Counted from the stretch's first letter, positions 1 to 11,900 are shown. The stretch is 64,000 nucleotides of DNA from Diacronema lutheri (GCA_019448385.1 JAGTXO010000030.1:186001-250000); one strand, 5' to 3'. The notes: generated by a model from the letters alone, not told the origin. Made by a program: numbers and translations.

Positions 1-462
1 ATCGAGCTCGTCCGCCCACAGGCCGAATCGCCCGATCAGCCACTGGCGGTAGCCCCACGCGTGGTAGTTCTTGCCGTCGGCGTCGAGGCACTCGGCGACG
101 AACGCGAGCTCCGACGCGTCGCCCGCACCGACGGCCTCGACGCAGCGGCGGCGATGAAACCAGACCTGGTAGTTCTTTTGGTTGTCGCGCGTGACGTCCG
201 CCGACCACTCCAGCTCGCGCGCCCACGTCTCGCGCGAGCCGAGCGCCTCGAGGCACCGCCGGCGGTACGCCCACGCCGTGTAGTTGGCCGCGTTCAGGTC
301 GATCACCTCGCCCGTCACGGCGAGCGCGCGCTCACCGACCTCGCCGCGGAGTAGGATGGCACGAAATCGGCCCATCGCCTCCTCGAACTCGGGCGTGTAC
401 TTGATTCGGACGACGGGGGCCGGTCCGTCGTCCTGCGCTACCGGGGCGAGGTCGTCCGCCAT
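1..462 (-). CDS. FNTA: Protein farnesyltransferase / geranylgeranyltransferase-I alpha subunit, 3' part outside window
   Basis: Reading the minus strand from the ATG at 462 gives 154 codons open to the window edge. The product carries tandem PPTA repeats, seen as NYTAWAYRR, NYQVWFHRR and NYHAWGYRQW, the helical-hairpin signature of the alpha subunit shared by cytosolic farnesyltransferase and geranylgeranyltransferase I. In those enzymes alpha pairs with a beta subunit and attaches isoprenoids to CaaX-box cysteines. The N-terminal part (about residues 1-20) is acidic, as is common in this family. No intron is seen in the visible part. The Rab-transferase alpha subunit is a relative, but the short N-terminus leading straight into the repeats favours FNTA. 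Only about half of a typical alpha subunit is present. Confidence 0.85.
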   Translation of the reverse strand, partial: MADDLAPVAQDDGPAPVVRIKYTPEFEEAMGRFRAILLRGEVGERALAVTGEVIDLNAANYTAWAYRRRCLEALGSRETWARELEWSADVTRDNQKNYQVWFHRRRCVEAVGAGDASELAFVAECLDADGKNYHAWGYRQWLIGRFGLWADELD

Positions 463-797
463 GGGGAAGGGATTTTTTTTAAAAAAAAGAGAGGCGTCGC
501 TCGGGACGTCAGCACTCAGTACGCGGCGCTGGCAAGTTGCGCGCGGACTACGTCGACACGAATGTGCAGGGGTGCAAGCAGCTGTCCGCGCGGCGGGAGC
601 GCGCGCGAGGCCGCGGGCGAGGGGCCGAAAGGGTCTGGATCAGGAAGCCGACGAGGTGAGCGCGCGGTCTGCAAAGATCGGGCGCGACGATCGCGCCGCC
701 GCGCCGCGCGGCATCGCCCGGCACGGCCGCGGCGGCTCGGCGCGCGCACGCCGCGCCGAGCGGCGGCGACACGCCGTGCGGCTCGGCCGCGCGCCGC
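463..797. other. Intergenic, upstream of FNTA and downstream of isocitrate lyase
   Basis: There is no supportable gene here. Just upstream of the FNTA start lies a T-run followed by an A-run (about 473-488), a locally AT-rich patch in very GC-rich DNA that could be core promoter. The rest is low-complexity GC-rich sequence. Short open frames on both strands lack conserved features. Confidence 0.5.
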
Positions 798-2861
798 TTA
801 GGGCACATCGAGGCTAGAGCGGAGCGCAAAGCCGGCGGGCTGCGCGGGCAGCCGGTTGCTCATCTTGTCGCGCCGCGAGGCGGGCAGCGCCTTCTGCTCG
901 GCGGCAGGCGACGCGGTGGGCGGCGCGCGGCGCGAGGTCGTCAGCGTGTGCGGTTGGCGCGCGGAGCGCGCGCGGCGCCGTGGGGCGCGGCACGCACGCC
1001 AAACTGCTCTTCCGTGACGCCCGCGCCGAGCGCAGCGGTCGTCGACGAGCCGCCGGTCGCGACGGAGACCTGCGCGTCCATGAGGCCCGCGCCCGACCAC
1101 GCCTGGTGCTTGAGCAGCTCGACGCCAAGCGCGCGCTCCTGCCGCTGGATCATCTCAACGTACGCGCCCATGCCGCGCTGCGCGTAGCCCTCGACGAACT
1201 GGTGCGCGATCAGCCCGTTCGAGTGGAAGCCGGCGAGCGTGATGAACTGCCAGACGAAGCCGAGCTTTGCGAGATCGCCGGTGAAGCTCTCGATCTGCGC
1301 GTCGCTCATGCCCGCAGCGTCCCAGTTGAACGAGGGCGAGAGGTTGTACGCGAGCATCTTGCCCGGGAAGTAGGCATGCACGCCGCGCGCGAACTGCTCC
1401 GCCTGCGTGACGATCGGCTTTGCCGTCTCCATCCACAGCTGGTGTGCACGGCACAGTTGGCGCAGGGGCGGGGCAGATGGGCAGGCACGCGCCAACCCGC
1501 GCGCCGCGGCCGCGTGAGTGCGCGTCAAGCGCACGAGCGCGCGCACTCGTGCGCAGCGGCGCGCAGCCGGCGCCGGGGGCGCGAGCGCAAGAACGCGCGC
1601 GCACCAGGTCGCAGTAGGGCGCGTACGCCTTTGCGCGCTCGATCGAGTACTCGGTGCCGCCGCGCACGCGGTAGTAGCCCTCGCGCGCGCGCGGCGCGTC
1701 CCAGTCGAAGAAGGGCACCTTGTCCGCCGCGCCGAGCGCGTCGGCCGCCGCGGCGCGCATCTCGCGCAGCGGCGTGCCGACGAGGGAGTTTGCGGCGAGC
1801 GTCGCGTTGAACGCGGCGGTGCGCGAGCCGTCGGCGTCGCCCGCGGCGGCGAGCGCGGCGCGCACGGCCTCGGGGAACGTCTGCAGCTTGGCCGCCTCGT
1901 CCCAGCCCGTCTGGAACGCGTTCAAATCCGACTGCGCGAGGCCCTTCGCGCGCGCGGCGGCGATCGCCTCGTTGAGGCTCGCCGCGTGCGCGAAGGGCGT
2001 GCCGGCGAGCGGCGACTGGACGGTGGAGCCGATGATGTAGGCGTGGTCGCGCGGGTCGATGTTGGATGCGAGCAGCGTCGCCGCCTCCGCGTCCGTCCGC
2101 GCGACCACGAGGTTGGACGTGCCCATCACGTCGCACTGGAGGCGCGCGGCGACAAGCCGGTCGGCGTGCTCCTGCATGGGCACGAGCACCTTGCCGCCCA
2201 TGTGGCCGCACTTCTTGGTGCCGTGCGCCTGGTCCTCAAAGTGCACACCGGCGGCACCGCGCTCGACGAACATCTTCATCAGCTTCATCGTCGCCGTGAT
2301 CCCGCCGTGGCCCGTGTCGCCGTCGGCGACAATCGGCGTCATAAGGTCGGGCATCTTGTCGAGGTCGCCCGACTTGACGCACGCCTCCCACAGGCGGCGG
2401 TCGTGGAGCTGGAGCGCGCGGAAGAGCTGGTCGACCTTATTCGGCACCGTGTCCTTTGGGTAGTCCGCAAAGTCTGGCCCCGGCTCGTTCGACGTCGATG
2501 CGGTGGACGACGACTGCCAGCCCGACACGTAGATCGACGTGAGCTTGGGCGCCATGGTCACAGCCTGCACAGGGTCGAGCGCGCCAAAGGTGCGCGAGTG
2601 GCCGCCCGTCTTCTTGCACTCGGCGAGCGTTGTGAACAGCTTGGCCGCCATCGCGTCCGACGCGTACGTCTGCTTGCTCGAGCCGCGCAGCGCGACAACG
2701 TCCTTGGACGTGTATGGCCGGAGGATGCCCTCCCACCGCGGCTCGGCCCACCACGCGTCGACGGCGGCGCACTCGGCGGCAACGTCGGGGCGCGTCGGCT
2801 TGATGCGCGGCATGTGGCCCGCGGACGACGAGAGCGCGCGGATTGAGCGGCTTGCCTTCAT
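798..2861 (-). CDS. ICL: Isocitrate lyase (3 exons)
   Basis: Cleaves isocitrate to glyoxylate and succinate, the first committed step of the glyoxylate shunt. Exons by frame and conservation are 2861-1605, 1438-998 and 893-798, giving 597 residues. The catalytic loop [13 protein letters not shown] is intact, as are the family stretches around [10 protein letters not shown] and [15 protein letters not shown]. Intron 1 (donor GTGCGC, acceptor CACCAG) joins YCDL to LWMETAKP exactly where the family reads Y-x-D-L-x-W-x-E-T. Intron 2 (donor GTGCGT) falls after the usual family C-terminus (EEQFG), so the last exon, coding about 31 extra residues ending in LDVP, is the least certain part. No peroxisomal SKL tripeptide is seen; the basic, Ser/Ala-rich N-terminus ([17 protein letters not shown]) could be a mitochondrial presequence. 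It is head to head with malate synthase, its pathway partner. Confidence 0.93.
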
Positions 2862-3015
2862 CGTCGAGGCCGTTCGCGTGTGGTCGGGGATGCGGCCGGG
2901 GCGTTCGGACGAACCACAGGTGAAAGCGGCGTGGCGCGAAAAGAACGTCGCCGGTTTCGACCCACCCCGTTCCGATGACTAAACGCTAATCCGCGGTGGA
3001 CGCCGGGCGGCAAAC
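2862..3015. promoter_or_regulatory. Shared divergent promoter region, isocitrate lyase / malate synthase
   Basis: Only 154 bp separate the start codons of the two glyoxylate-shunt genes, so both promoters and both 5' leaders must lie here or overlap the genes. It contains GGCGCGAAAA (2933-2942), which matches the E2F-type core TTTTCGCGCC on the other strand. No clear TATA box is visible. Confidence 0.6.
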
Positions 3016-6000
3016 ATGCTGCGCCACGCCGTGCATCGGCCGACCGGCTCGTTGGCGAGCGGCGCGTTGCCATGGACGGCCGGGCGCGGCGGGATCGCGC
3101 GCGCGGCCGCGCGCGCGCCGCGTGCCTCGCCGCCGCCGCTGCAGCCCGGCGCGCGCGCGCTTGCCGCCGGCGCACCGGCCGGCCGCGCGTACGTTGCTGT
3201 CGCGGGCATTGAGGTGGACCGAGCGCTCAAGCGGCTGGTGGACGAGGTGATCATGCCCGGCACGGGCGTTGAGCCCGAGCCGTTCTGGCGCGGCTTCGCC
3301 GCCATCGCGCTCGAGCTCGCGCCGCGCAACCGCGCGCTCCTCGACGAGCGCGACTCGCTGCAGGCGCAGATTGACGCCTACCACGTCGCGCGGCGCGGGC
3401 AGCCGCACGACGCCGCGGAGTACCGCGCCTTCCTGACGCAGATTGGCTACCTGATCGCGCCGCCGTCCACCGCCGGCCCCGCCACCGTCCGCACCACCGG
3501 CGTCGACCCGGAGATTGCCGAGACGGCCGGGCCGCAGCTCGTCTGCCCGGTCGACAATGCGCGCTTCATTGTCAACGCGGCAAACGCGCGCTGGGGCTCG
3601 CTGCTCGACGCGCTTTACGGGACGGACGTCGTGCCCGGACCGCGCGGCGGCCCGTACTCCCCCGAGCGCGGCGCCGCCGTCTGGGATGAGGCGCATCGCT
3701 ACCTCGATCGCATCTTCCCGCTCGACGCCGGTGCGCGCACGCGCGCGCCACGCCCGCGCCCGTGCGTGCGCCGCGGCGGCGGCGCGCCTCCTGCCGCCGC
3801 GCGCGACTCTCCGACGGCGCGCGCGCGCTGCTCCGCCCACGCGCCGCGGCTGCCTCGCAGGCGTCAAGTGGGGCAGCGTGCATGGCCTGACCGTTTCGGA
3901 CGGTCCGGATGGCGACCTGCGAGCTTCCCTCTCGATCGGCTGCACCGCGCCTATCGGCCTGCTCGACCCGTCGCAGATTGTCGGCTACCGCGGCGAGCCG
4001 GCGTCGCCTTCATCCATCCTGCTGCGCAACCACGGCCTCCACGTCGAGCTCGTGATTGACAGGGCCAGCTCTGTGGGCAAGGCGCACAAGGCTGGCCTCG
4101 CCGACGTGCAGGCGCGCGCCGCGCGTGCGCCTGCGCGCCGAGCGCCCCAGCGCGGCGCCGCCCTCGCGCGCGCTGCCGTCGAGCGGACCGCGCGCACCCG
4201 GCCCTCGCGCGCCCGCGCGCGCGCAGGTCGAGGCCGCTCTGACGGCGATCTGCGACGCCGAGGACTCGGCGTGCTCCGTCGACGCCGACGACAAGATGCG
4301 CACCTACGCCAACTGGCACGGGCTCATGACCGGCGCGCTGCAGGTGCGCGCGGGATGGGCGCGGCAGCGCGGGCGGCGAGCGATGGCCGCCGCGGGCGGC
4401 GAGCGATGGCCGCCGCGGGCGGCGAGCGATGGCCGCCGCGGGCGGCGAGCGATGGCCGCCGCGGGCGGCGAGCGATGGCCGCCGCGGGCGGCGAGCGATG
4501 GCCGCCGCGGGCGGCGAGCGATGGCCGCCGCGGGCGGCGAGCGATGGCCGCCGCGGGCGGCGAGCGATGGCCGCCGCGCTCGCCACGCGCCGACCGCCGT
4601 CGCGCGGACGCCGCCGCATCGCCCGCTCGGCCTCTCGTGCCGCGGGGCGCGGCGTGCGCGCGCGTGCAGGTGCCGATGGAAAAGGGCGGGCAGCAGCTCG
4701 TGCGCAGCATGAACGAGGACCGGACGTGGACGTCGCTCGAGGCGGACAAGCAGGGCTCGAAGCTCACGCTCCCCGGCCGCGCGCTCCTTCTCTGCCGCAA
4801 CGTCGGCCTGCACATGTGCGCCACCCTGCGCCGCCCTGCGCCGCCATGCACCGCCCTGCGCCGCCCTGCGCCGCCATGCGCCGCCCTGCGCCGCCATGCG
4901 CCGCCCTGCGCCGCCATGCGCCGCCATGCGCCGCCATGCGCCACCATGCGCCGCCATGCGCCGCCCTGCGCCGCCCTGCGCCGCCATGCGCCGCCATGCG
5001 CCGCCCTGCGCCGCCCTGCGCCGAGCCGTGCGGCACGACGCGGCTCGGCGCGGCCTGGCGCGGTGCACCGCGGCGCGATGTCTACCCTGCCGCCAGCTCG
5101 CCGAGCCGTGCTGGCGCGGCCGCGCTTCGCACTTCGGCCGAGCTGCCGCGTCGCGCGCCGGCGCTCGGCTCACCGCACGCCGCCGTCCGCGCGCGCCGTA
5201 CGTCGGTCGGCCGCCCTGCGCGTGCCCCACGTCCCCCCACAGGTACACGGACATCGCGCGCACAGCTGACGGCGATGAGCTGCCCGAGCACTTTGTCGAT
5301 GCAGCCGTTACCATCCTCGCCGCGTGCCACGACCTGCGCGGCCCAAACCGCGCGCGCAACAGCCGCACAGGCTCCGTGTACGCGCGCACGCGCACGCGCC
5401 AGCCGCCGCGCGCGTCGCTGCCCTCGCCTCAATCGCCGCGCGCCCCTTTCCCGCGCCCCTTTCCCGCGCCCCTTTCCCGCGCGCCGCTGCCCTCGCCTCA
5501 ATCGCCGCGCGCCCCTTTCCCGCGCGCAGCTACATCGTCAAGCCGAAGATGCATGCACCTGCCGAGGTCGCGCTCGTCGACACGCTCTTTGGCCACCTCG
5601 AGGCGCTGCTCGCGCTGCCGCCCAACTGCGTCAAGGTGGGCGTCATGGACGAGGAGAGGCGCGCGTCCGCCAACCTGCCGGAGATGATGCGCGCGGCGCA
5701 CCACAGGCTGTGCTTCGTCAACACCGGATTGTGCGCCGCTACGGGCGCGGCACGCACGCGCCCGCCGCGCCCCGTGCGCCCGCCCCGTCTGACGCGCGCG
5801 CGGTCGTGCCGCACTCGCCCGCATTCGCCGCGAACGCCTGCCCTGCCCTGCCCTGCCCTGCCCTGCCCTGCCCTGCCCTCCTGCCCTGCCCTGCCCTGCC
5901 CTGCCCTGCCCTGCCCTGCCCTGCCCTGCCCTGCCCTGCCCTGCCCTGCCCTGCCCTGCCCTGCCCTGCCCTGCCCTGCCCTGCCCTGCCCTGCCCTGCC

Positions 6001-8701
6001 CTGCCCTGCCCTGCCCTGCCCTGCCCTGCCCTGCCCTGCCCTGCCCTGCCCTGCCCTGCCCTGCCCTGCCCTGCCCTGCCCTGCCCTGCCCTGCCCTGCC
6101 CTGCCCTGCCCTGCCCTGCCCTGCCCTGCCCTGCCCTGCCCTGCCCTGCCCTGCCCTGCCCTGCCCTGCCCTGCCCTGCCCTGCCCTGCCCTGCCCTGCC
6201 CTGCCCTGCCCTGCCCTGCCCTGCCCTGCCCTGCCCTGCCCTGCCCTGCCCTGCCCTGCCCTGCCCTGCCCTGCCCTGCCCTGCCCTGCCCTGCCCTGCC
6301 CTGCCCTGCCCTGCCCTGCCCTGCCCTGCCCTGCCCTGCCCTGCCCTGCCCTGCCCTGCCCTGCCCTGCCCTGCCCATGCCCTGCCCTGCCCTGACCCTG
6401 CCCTGCCCTGGCCCTGCCCTGCCCATGCCTGCCCTGCCCCTGCCCTGCCCTGCCCTGCACTGTCCTGCCCTGCCCTGCCCTGGCCCTGCCCTGCCCTCGC
6501 CCTGCCCTGCCCTGCCCTGCCCTGCCCTGCCCTGCCTGCCCTGCCCCTGCCCTGCCCTGCCCTGCCCTGCCCTGCCCTTCCCTGCCCTGCCCTGCCCTGC
6601 CCCTCCCCTCCCCGTCCCCCTGCCCTGCCCTGCCCTGCCCTGCCCTGCCCTGCCCTGCCCTGCCCTGCCCTGCCCTGCCCTGCCCTGCCCTGCCCTGCCC
6701 TCCCTGCCCTGCCCTGCCCTGCCCTGCCCTGCCCTGCCCTGCCCTGCCCTGCCTGCCCTGCCCTGCCCTGCCCTGCCCTGCCCTGCCCTGCCCTGCCCTG
6801 CCCTGCCCTGCCCTGCCCTGCCCTGCCCTGCCCTGCCCTGCCCTGCCCTGCCCTGCCCTGCCCTGCCTGCCCTGCCCTGCCCTGCCCTTCCCTGCCCTGC
6901 CCTGCCCTGCCCTGCCCTGCCCTGCCCTGCCCTGCCCTGCCCTGCCCTGCCCTGCCCTGCCCTGCCCTGCCCTGCCCTGCCCTGCCCTGCCCTGCCCTCC
7001 CCTCCCCTCCCCTCCCCTGCCCTGCCCTGCCCTGCCCTCCCCTGCCCTCCCCTGCCCTGCCCTGCCCTCCCTGCCCTCCCCTGCCCTCCCCTGCCCTCCC
7101 CTGCCCTCCCCTGCCCTCCCCTGCCCTCCCCTGCCCTCCCCTGCCCTCCCCTGCCCTCCCCTGCCCTCCCCTGCCCTCCCCTGCCCTCCCCTGCCCTCCC
7201 CTGCCCTCCCCTGCCCTCCCCTGCCCTCCCCTGCCGCTTGCAGCCTCGACCGCACGGGCGATGAGATCCACACGAGCATGGAGGCGGGGCCAGTGCTCGC
7301 CAAGGGCGCGCTCAAGGCGCAGGCCGCGTGGTATGCCGCGTACGAGGAGGCCAACGTTGCGAGCGCGCTGCAGGCCGGTCTGCTCGGACGCGGCCAGATT
7401 GGCAAGGGTGGGCGCACCCCCGCGCCCCCGCCCCCCCCCCCCCCCCGCGCCCCCGCGCCCCCGGCCCCCCCCCCCCCCCCCCCCGCGCCCCCGCCCCCCC
7501 GCCCCCCCCCCCCCCCCTCCCCCCCGCGCGCCGCGCACGGCGGTGCCAGGCCTGTCGCGCGTAGCAGGCAGCTGCGGCCGCCGCTGCAGCCGCGTGGACT
7601 GCGCTGCGCGGTGCTACACCGCCCGCCGCGCCATTTGCCATGGCCGCCATCACGCCTCTCTCTCTCTCTCCTCGCCCTAGCCCTCAGCGCCGCCTCGCCG
7701 CTCACAGCGCCGCCGCCCTCGCCGCCGCCACGCCCTACTGCGCGCAGGCATGTGGGCGGCGCCCGACAACATGGCGCAGATGATGAGAGACAAGCTGGCG
7801 CACCTCAAAGCCGGAGCGTCGTGCGCGTGGGTGCCGTCGCCGACGGCGGCGACGCTGCACGCGTTGCACTACCACACGCTCTCGGTGCACGCGGTGCAGA
7901 CGTCGATGCTCGTCTCGTCGGCCAACCACTGCACGCACGCCGTGCTCGACCGGCTGCTTGAGCTGCCGATCCTCGCCGTGCGTGCCGCGCGGCCGTGCGA
8001 GACCGCGCGCGCGCCCCGCGCGCACCGCGCGCGCGCGCGTCCGCTCGTCGCGTTCGCCCGCCCTTTCGACGCGCGCGTCGCGTCTGCGCTCGCGCCCGCC
8101 TCCAATCCGCCGCCCTGCATTCTCGCGCCGCACTGCCACGTGGCCACCCCGTCCGCCGGCAGGAGCAACCGAGCGCCGAGTGCGTGCGCTCGGAGCTCGA
8201 GAACAACGCGCAGTCCATCCTCGGGTACGTGAGCCGTTGGGTCGGGCAGGGCGTCGGCTGCTCCAAGGTGAACGACATCAGCGGCACGGCGCTGATGGAG
8301 GACCGCGCGACGCTGCGCATCTCGTCGCAGCACATTGCAAACTGGCTGCACCACGGCCTCACCTCACAGGAGCAGGCGAGGCCGCCGCGCAGCGCCGCGA
8401 GGCGGCGCGCGCGCGCGCACGCGCCGTGGCGGCTGCGACGTGCGCGGCGCCACGCCGCTCAGCTGCGCGCACGCCGCCGCGCCGTGCGCAGGTGCTTGAG
8501 ACGATGCGACGCATGGCGCAGCTCGTCGACGAGCAGAACGGTTCGGACCCGCTCTACCAGCGCATGGCACCCGGCTTCGACGGCCCTGAGTGGAAGGCGG
8601 CGGTCGAGCTCGTGCTCGCGGGGCGCGCCGCGCCCAACGGGTATACCGAGTTCACCCTCACCAAGTGGCGCAAGGTGCGCAAGGCGCTCTCCGCGCAGTG
8701 A
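3016..8701 (+). CDS. Malate synthase G (10 exons)
   Basis: Condenses glyoxylate with acetyl-CoA to malate. Deduced exons: 3016-3730, 3861-4105, 4227-4343, 4670-4815, 5243-5377, 5530-5730, 7244-7407, 7748-7977, 8163-8375, 8492-8701; 791 residues in a single continuous frame. It follows the bacterial GlcB (G-type) order: [37 protein letters not shown] (active-site Arg), [11 protein letters not shown] (Mg-binding Glu), [20 protein letters not shown] (Mg-binding Asp), [24 protein letters not shown] and [19 protein letters not shown] (catalytic Asp). About 45 extra N-terminal residues, rich in Arg and Ala, probably form an organelle presequence. Seven GT donors split codons that are restored exactly by the next exon. 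The ninth intron appears to start with GC (CAG|GCGAGG). Several introns carry long private tandem repeats (separate entries). Confidence 0.93.
4381..4577 (+). repeat. 23-bp minisatellite in malate synthase intron 3
   Basis: CGATGGCCGCCGCGGGCGGC plus GAG is repeated about nine times with almost no divergence (unit starts at 4381, 4404, 4427 and so on to 4565). It lies wholly inside the intron 4344-4669. Confidence 0.95.
4820..5030 (+). repeat. 10-bp repeat in malate synthase intron 4
   Basis: About 20 decamers alternate between CCCTGCGCCG and CCATGCGCCG within the intron 4816-5242. The repeat adds open frames on both strands that are not genes. Confidence 0.9.
5837..7235 (+). repeat. (CCTGC)n array, about 1.4 kb, in malate synthase intron 6
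   Basis: The intron 5731-7243 is almost entirely CCTGC pentamers. Roughly 100 near-perfect copies run from about 5880 to 6374; then come arrays with single-base changes (CCTTC, CCTCC, ACCCTG, GGCCCTG); the end is a CCTGCCCTCC decamer array (about 7077-7235). The complementary strand is (GGCAG)n, a class of hypervariable minisatellite able to fold into G-rich structures in vitro. The pentamer has no stop codon in any frame, so it makes long false open frames on both strands. The array stops about 8 bp before the acceptor CTTGCAG. Confidence 0.98.
7420..7523 (+). repeat. Poly-C / CCCCGCG tract in malate synthase intron 7
   Basis: Runs of 8-17 C interrupted by GCG fill much of the first third of the intron 7408-7747. 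The intron then continues with CCG-rich sequence and a CTCTCTCT run (about 7656-7670) before the acceptor CGCGCAG. Confidence 0.85.
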
Positions 8702-8904
8702 GCCGGACGAGGCGCGCGCGCGCGCGCGCGCGAGTGGAGGGCGCGGACGGCGCTGTGGGTCCAGATGAGCTGGGCCAGCGCGCCAAAGACGCTGACGTCG
8801 AGAACGCCGCACAGAAATGCGATGGGCCATCGGGTGGACAAATACAGTAGCGGTCAGTCGGGCGCCATTGGCCCGCGGAAGGCGCGTTCAGTCTTCTCCG
8901 CAGT

Positions 8905-11900
8905 ATGAGGCTGCTCGGCGGGACGGCGTCACGCTTCCTCGCCGGCGCGCTCGAGCATGCGAGCATGGACGACGAGCAGAGCCGCGCGCTTGAAGAGCTC
9001 ACCATCGACGAGGACCTGCCGCTCCTCGCGCGCATCCTCCGATACGCGCGGCACGGCACGACGCTGCAACGGCAGGTGTTTGTGCGCGAGCTGCCGACGT
9101 GCGTCGCCGAGGTCGGCCTCGAGGTGGCGCTGGACGAGCTGCTCCCGCTCTTCGGCGAACTTGCGACCGACGCGGACGCGACCGTTCGCCAGACGTTCGC
9201 GCAGGCCATTCCGCGCGTCGTCGAGCTGCTCGCCGGCCCCATTTGGCCGGACTCGGCCGCGCGCTCTGACAATCTCACCGCGCCCGTCGCGCCGCCGTTG
9301 ACGGCGGAACAGACCGGGCCGCTCGAGGAGCGGGCGTACAGGGCGGTGGTTGACGAGGTCCTTCCCACCGTGCGCACGCTCATCGTGGGCGAAGGCCTCG
9401 CCGCCAGTGCGGGCGGGAATGGGGCCGGGCCCGGCCTCGCTCGCCCATTCCTCACGTCGCCGCAGGTGCAGCCGCGGCCGCGGCCGCACCAGCGGCACGC
9501 GCGGCGGGATTCGCGCGCACGCGCCGCGCGGCTCATGCGGTGCGCGGCTGCGCGTGTGGCTGTGGCTGCCTGCTCCCCGCGCGCCGCGCGCGCGTGAGCT
9601 CGGCTGACTGGGGCCCCCGCGCGCCGCACGGGCCGTCACCCGGCGCGTGCGCGTCAGGTGACGGACACGGCGTGCGCGGCGCTGCTCGACCTCGCCTCAT
9701 GGCTGCGCGAGCCCGACGTCGGCTCGCACGTGCTCACGCTAGTGCTCTGCCTCGCGCACGACGACGAGTCAGAGGAGCGGCGCGTCGTTGCCGCGTCCCT
9801 GCTCGGCGAACTCGCGCCGCACTTACCACCCGAGCTGACGGCGCAGGTGTGTGCGCGAGTGAGGGGCGTGGGTGGGTGGACGGCAGCCCGCGCGGATGCG
9901 CGCACGAGGCGGCGAGACGACGCACGGCCGCGCCGCCGTCCATCCGCTCCCGCCCCCGCCCCCGCCCCCGTCTCCATCCCCACGCGCACGCGGCTGGTGC
10001 CCTTCTTACGTCCGCCCCCGCCCCCGCCCCCGCCCCCGCCTCTGCACACACCTGCGCGCTGCAGTTCGTGCTGCCCGAGGTGATCTCGCTCTCCGACGAC
10101 TCAGTCTTCCGCGTGCGCAAGGCAGCTGCGCTCAAGCTGTCCGCCGTCTGCGTCGTCGTCGGCGCTGACGCGCTCGACCGCGCGATGCCCGCATTGAGCC
10201 GGCTGGCGTGTGATGAGATTTGGGGCGTGCGTAAGGCGGCGGCAGAGGCGTTACCCCTCATCGCAATGATGATCCCGCCCCTTCACCGAGCCGAGCGCCT
10301 CTTGCCCATGCTAAACACCTTCGAGGCCGACGCGAGCAGGTGGGTGCGCTCGGCGGCGCAGCTCGCACTGGGGCCCCTCATCGCGGCGCTGCCGCAGGAG
10401 CACATCTCGCACGAGCTTCTCGCGCGCTTCTGCGCGCTCGCGACGAGCGGCGGCGGCGGTGGTGGTGGCAGCGGCGGCGGCCTCAGCTCGACTGTCGACG
10501 CAGAGCTCTCGTACACGTGCGCGTTCAACCTGCCCGCCGTACTCAAGGCAGTTGGCGCGGCGCGCTGGTCGGAGCTGTCAGAGACGCTGTTTGCACTTGC
10601 GTCGGACGGGCAGCTCAAGGTGCGCCGCACGCTCGCCTTCTCGCTGCACGAGATCGCCGCGCTCATACGCGCGGACGCGGGCGAGCGCGCCGTCGACGCG
10701 GCATTGCTCATCATCGTCGACCTCTTTTTAAAGGACATCGGTGCGCGCGCCAGCGCCAGCGCCAGCGCCAGCGCGCGGTGCTGCTCCGCTCGTCCGTCGT
10801 TGCCGCGCGGTGGGTGGGGCTGCGCGGTGGGAGGGGCTGCGCGGTGGGAGGGGCTGCGCGGTGGGAGGGGCTGCGCGGTGGGAGGGGCTGCGCGGTGGGA
10901 GGGGCTGCGCGGTGGGTGGGGCTGCGCGGTGGGAGGGGCTGCGCGGTGGGAGGGGCTGCGCGGTGGGAGGGGCTGCGCGGTGGGAGGGGCTGCGCGGTGG
11001 GTGGGGCTGCGCGGTGGGAGGGGCTGCGCGGTGGGAGGGGCTGCGCGGTGGGAGGGGCTGCGCGGTGGGAGGGGCTGCGCGGTGGGTGGGGCTGCGCGGT
11101 GGGGCTGCGCGGTGGGAGGGGCTGCGCGGTGGGAGGGGCTGCGCGGTGGGAGGGGCTGCGCGGTGGGAGGGGCTGCGCGGTGGGAGGGGCTGCGCGGTGG
11201 GAGGGGCTGCGCGGTGGGTGGGGCTGCGCGGTGGGGCTGCGCGGTGGGGCTGCGCGGTAAGCCACGAGCGTTGGGGCTGCAGGGCTTCTCGGCAATGGCA
11301 ACTGCGATTGACCGGGCCACCCCGCTTTGTCCGGCTGCTCAGCTGTGGCTTGGTCCGGCTGCTCAGCTGTGGCTTGGTCCGGCTGCTCAGCTGTGGCTTG
11401 GTCCGGCTGCTCAGCTGTGGCTTGGTCCGGCTGCTCAGCTGTGGCTTGGTCCGGCTGCTTTGCCGTCCTGCGGCCACGCCCCTGTGCGCTCACTGCCGCC
11501 GTCGCCCTGCGCTACCCACCGCGCTCTGCTTCCCGCCACCGCCACCGCCACCGCCACCGCCCCCGCCCCCGCCCCCGCCCCCGCCCCTGCCCCCGCCCCC
11601 GCCCCCGCCCCCCCCCCGCGCGCGCGGCGCCTGCGCCCTCGCGCCTCTGCCCGTTGCCCGTTCGCTGCGCCGCGCCCGCCCGTTGCCTCATGCCGCCGCC
11701 GACGTGCGCGCAGACGAGGTGCGTACGGGCGTCTTGTCGTCGCTCGCCGCCTTCCTCGCGTCCGTCTCGCCGCCCTCCCGCCTCGGGTACGTGACGGTGC
11801 TCGTCGAGCTGCAGGCGGACGCGGACAATTGGCGATCTCGACTTCTGCTCGCCCGCCAGCTTAGTCAACTCGGGCCCCTCTACGAAACGGTGTGCCGAAG

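Noticed and set aside
1518-2846. 442-codon plus-strand frame
   Set aside because: It is antisense to isocitrate lyase. High GC gives long shadow frames on the opposite strand; only the minus strand carries conserved motifs.
4381-4577. CRISPR array
   Set aside because: Units are contiguous without unique spacers and lie in a eukaryotic intron; the same holds for all other tandem repeats here.
5498-7705. 735-codon minus-strand frame rich in GQGRA, and plus-strand [10 protein letters not shown] frames of up to 1083 codons
   Set aside because: They are translations of the CCTGC pentamer array, which has no stop codon in any frame. The array lies inside a malate synthase intron.
10283-11493. Minus-strand frames with PPTAQPLPPRSPSHRAA repeats
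   Set aside because: Translation of the 17-bp intron minisatellite.
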